Below are positions 6,525 to 7,258 of a DNA stretch of 7,258 bases, one piece after another (the first letter of the stretch is position 1; every line of letters begins with the position of its first letter). The stretch comes from an uncultured Campylobacter sp. (lineage in GTDB: Bacteria; Campylobacterota; Campylobacteria; Campylobacterales; Campylobacteraceae): positions 1-7,258 of the forward strand of contig CALISV010000220.1 of the NCBI GenBank assembly GCA_938041615.1. The letters are read 5' to 3'. The notes beneath the pieces are model-generated. The model made no database searches and had not been told where the DNA came from. It worked only from the letters and a program-made list of their open reading frames with translations. The translations under genes were made by a program, and so were the position numbers.

Positions 6525-6811
6525 GGCGGAGAGAAGTTCGCCTGCTCAAATTTGGGCGTGATGTACCTCGAGCGCGCGGGCATCGCCGAGGACGTGCAAA
6601 AGGGGTTAAAATTTTTACAAAAAGCCTGTGATAGCGGGAACCTTCGGCGGTTGTGTAAATCTAGCCGAGCACTACGAATAGGCGAGCTAGCCACTGCGGC
6701 GAAATACTACGCCAAGACCTGCGAGATCGGCAAAGACGACTTTGACGCGCAAAATATCGATACAATAACAAGGCCTGGAAAAAGGCGTGCGAGAAGCAAA
6801 ATTTGAAGTGA
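6507..6811 (+). pseudogene. Frameshifted Sel1-repeat (Hcp-like cysteine-rich) remnant
   Basis: Joined across frames, this reads as the end of a Sel1/TPR-like protein of the Hcp cysteine-rich type known from Helicobacter and Campylobacter. The pieces are FACSNLGVMYLERAGIAED and QKGLKFLQKACDSGN in one frame, then GCVNLAEHYE one frame over (6646-6678). ATAAKYYAKTCEIGKDDFD follows back in the first frame, and YNKAWKKACEKQNLK with a TGA at 6809-6811 in the third. The Cys spacing, the GVMYL..G turn and the KACDSGN helix end match the 36-residue cysteine-containing repeat. At least three internal frame changes are needed (near 6642-6648, 6677-6681 and 6745-6760), so no full protein is made. No Sel1 N-terminus is present; the remnant abuts the RTX-like fragment directly. 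Such proteins are usually exported and implicated in host or partner interaction. Confidence 0.65.
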
Positions 6812-7258
6812 AATTCGGCTGTTTTTGCGGCGCGAGCTTTTTAGGTTTGTTTTTTTGAGGATTTTGGGCGGAGTCGGCCTTGCGCGGCGATAAATTTGAG
6901 TAGATGCGGAAAAGGAGCTTTATTTTGCGTAAATTTATCCACTTTGCTTGCGGTTTTGGCATTAATAATACGGCGAGTTTTTGATTTAAATTCAAAGCTT
7001 AAGTAGGGCCGGCAAATTTGCGAGAAAATGCGGCATTTTTGATTAAATTTAGTAGCGACAAGAGGTTAATTTGCTGGGTTCAAATTTGCTTGCGAGGCTT
7101 GTAGTTTGGGCTCAAATTTTACTTTATACGACTCTGATTTTTTTGCGCTCGGGCATAAATTTAGCCCGCATAACGGCGATCTTTACGGCGATAAATTTTT
7201 GCAGCTAAATTTGAGCGACTTTTGGAGTGTATTGTTTTGCTTAAATTTAGCTGCACTG
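6812..7258. other. Gene-poor right edge
   Basis: I see no supportable gene in these 447 bases. Contents are a run of seven T at 6850-6856, about ten AAATTT words, a direct repeat ACGGCGAT at 7173-7180 and 7185-7192, and a small CGGGC/GCCCG hairpin around 7150-7168 with no U tail on either strand. A minus-strand open frame reaching in from 6687-6995 is basic and lysine-rich and lies opposite the Sel1 remnant, so it is treated as spurious. Confidence 0.55.
7200..7255. repeat. 13-bp inverted repeat with AAATTT inner ends
   Basis: TGCAGCTAAATTT at 7200-7212 and its exact reverse complement at 7243-7255 flank a 30-base spacer. The spacer is long for an intrinsic terminator and no U-run follows within the window. 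It may belong to a gene beyond the right edge, or be a site for a DNA-binding protein. Confidence 0.45.

Noticed and set aside
6311..6694. Minus-strand frame of 127 codons
   Set aside because: It is antisense to the RTX-like and Sel1 fragments, which carry recognisable motifs; the antisense translation does not.
6925..6984. 19-residue frame from a TTG with a good AAAGGAG at 6911-6917
   Set aside because: It is very short, has a non-ATG start and no recognisable product; the upstream AAAGGAG alone is not enough.
6687..6995. Minus-strand frame of 102 codons
   Set aside because: It lies opposite the Sel1 remnant, is basic and proline/lysine-rich, has no domain and no convincing ribosome-binding site, so it is treated as a chance open frame.
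6812..7258. tRNA, rRNA or insertion-sequence end in the gene-poor right edge
   Set aside because: I found no cloverleaf with CCA-type acceptor stem, no rRNA-like sequence and no transposase peptide; the 7200-7255 inverted repeat alone does not support a mobile element.

Overview
The window looks like chromosomal DNA of a Campylobacter, most likely one of the oral or gut species with moderate GC (C. showae, rectus, curvus or concisus type). The evidence is the sequence of the cytochrome bc1 genes (a di-heme cytochrome c subunit, as known for epsilonproteobacteria), the pairing of petABC with mnmG, and intergenic DNA saturated with AAATTT and AAATTTGA words. The species guess is inference.

Layout. 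Positions 1-193 are noncoding and end in a strong hairpin that terminates the minus-strand operon to its right. Positions 194-2995 hold petA-petB-petC on the minus strand: Rieske iron-sulfur protein, cytochrome b and di-heme cytochrome c. They are tightly coupled and are read from a promoter near 3032-3037. Positions 2996-3335 are a divergent control region with a perfect 26-bp palindrome and several AAATTTGACG repeats. Positions 3336-3716 encode a small VOC/glyoxalase-fold protein on the plus strand. A three-armed inverted repeat separates it from the convergent tRNA-modification gene mnmG (3814-5679, minus).

Right of mnmG the character changes. There is a possible 44-residue exported peptide gene (5755-5889). 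A broken gene follows, for a secreted protein with degenerate RTX-like calcium-binding motifs (5905 to about 6524). It runs directly into a heavily frameshifted Sel1/Hcp-like cysteine-rich repeat remnant (about 6507-6811). At least five frame changes are needed to read 5905-6811, so this is a decaying accessory locus unless the assembly is poor there. Positions 6812-7258 hold no gene I can support, only AAATTT words and one inverted repeat.

How the genes relate. PetABC forms the quinol:cytochrome c oxidoreductase that passes electrons from menaquinol to periplasmic cytochrome c and builds proton-motive force. MnmG modifies the wobble uridine of certain tRNAs and is metabolically unrelated. 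I recall the same petCBA and gidA neighbourhood in C. jejuni, with arsB in the slot taken here by the VOC gene. I found no clear new defence, mobile or biosynthetic system. The least explained signal is the dense AAATTT-based repeat and hairpin architecture of the intergenic DNA.
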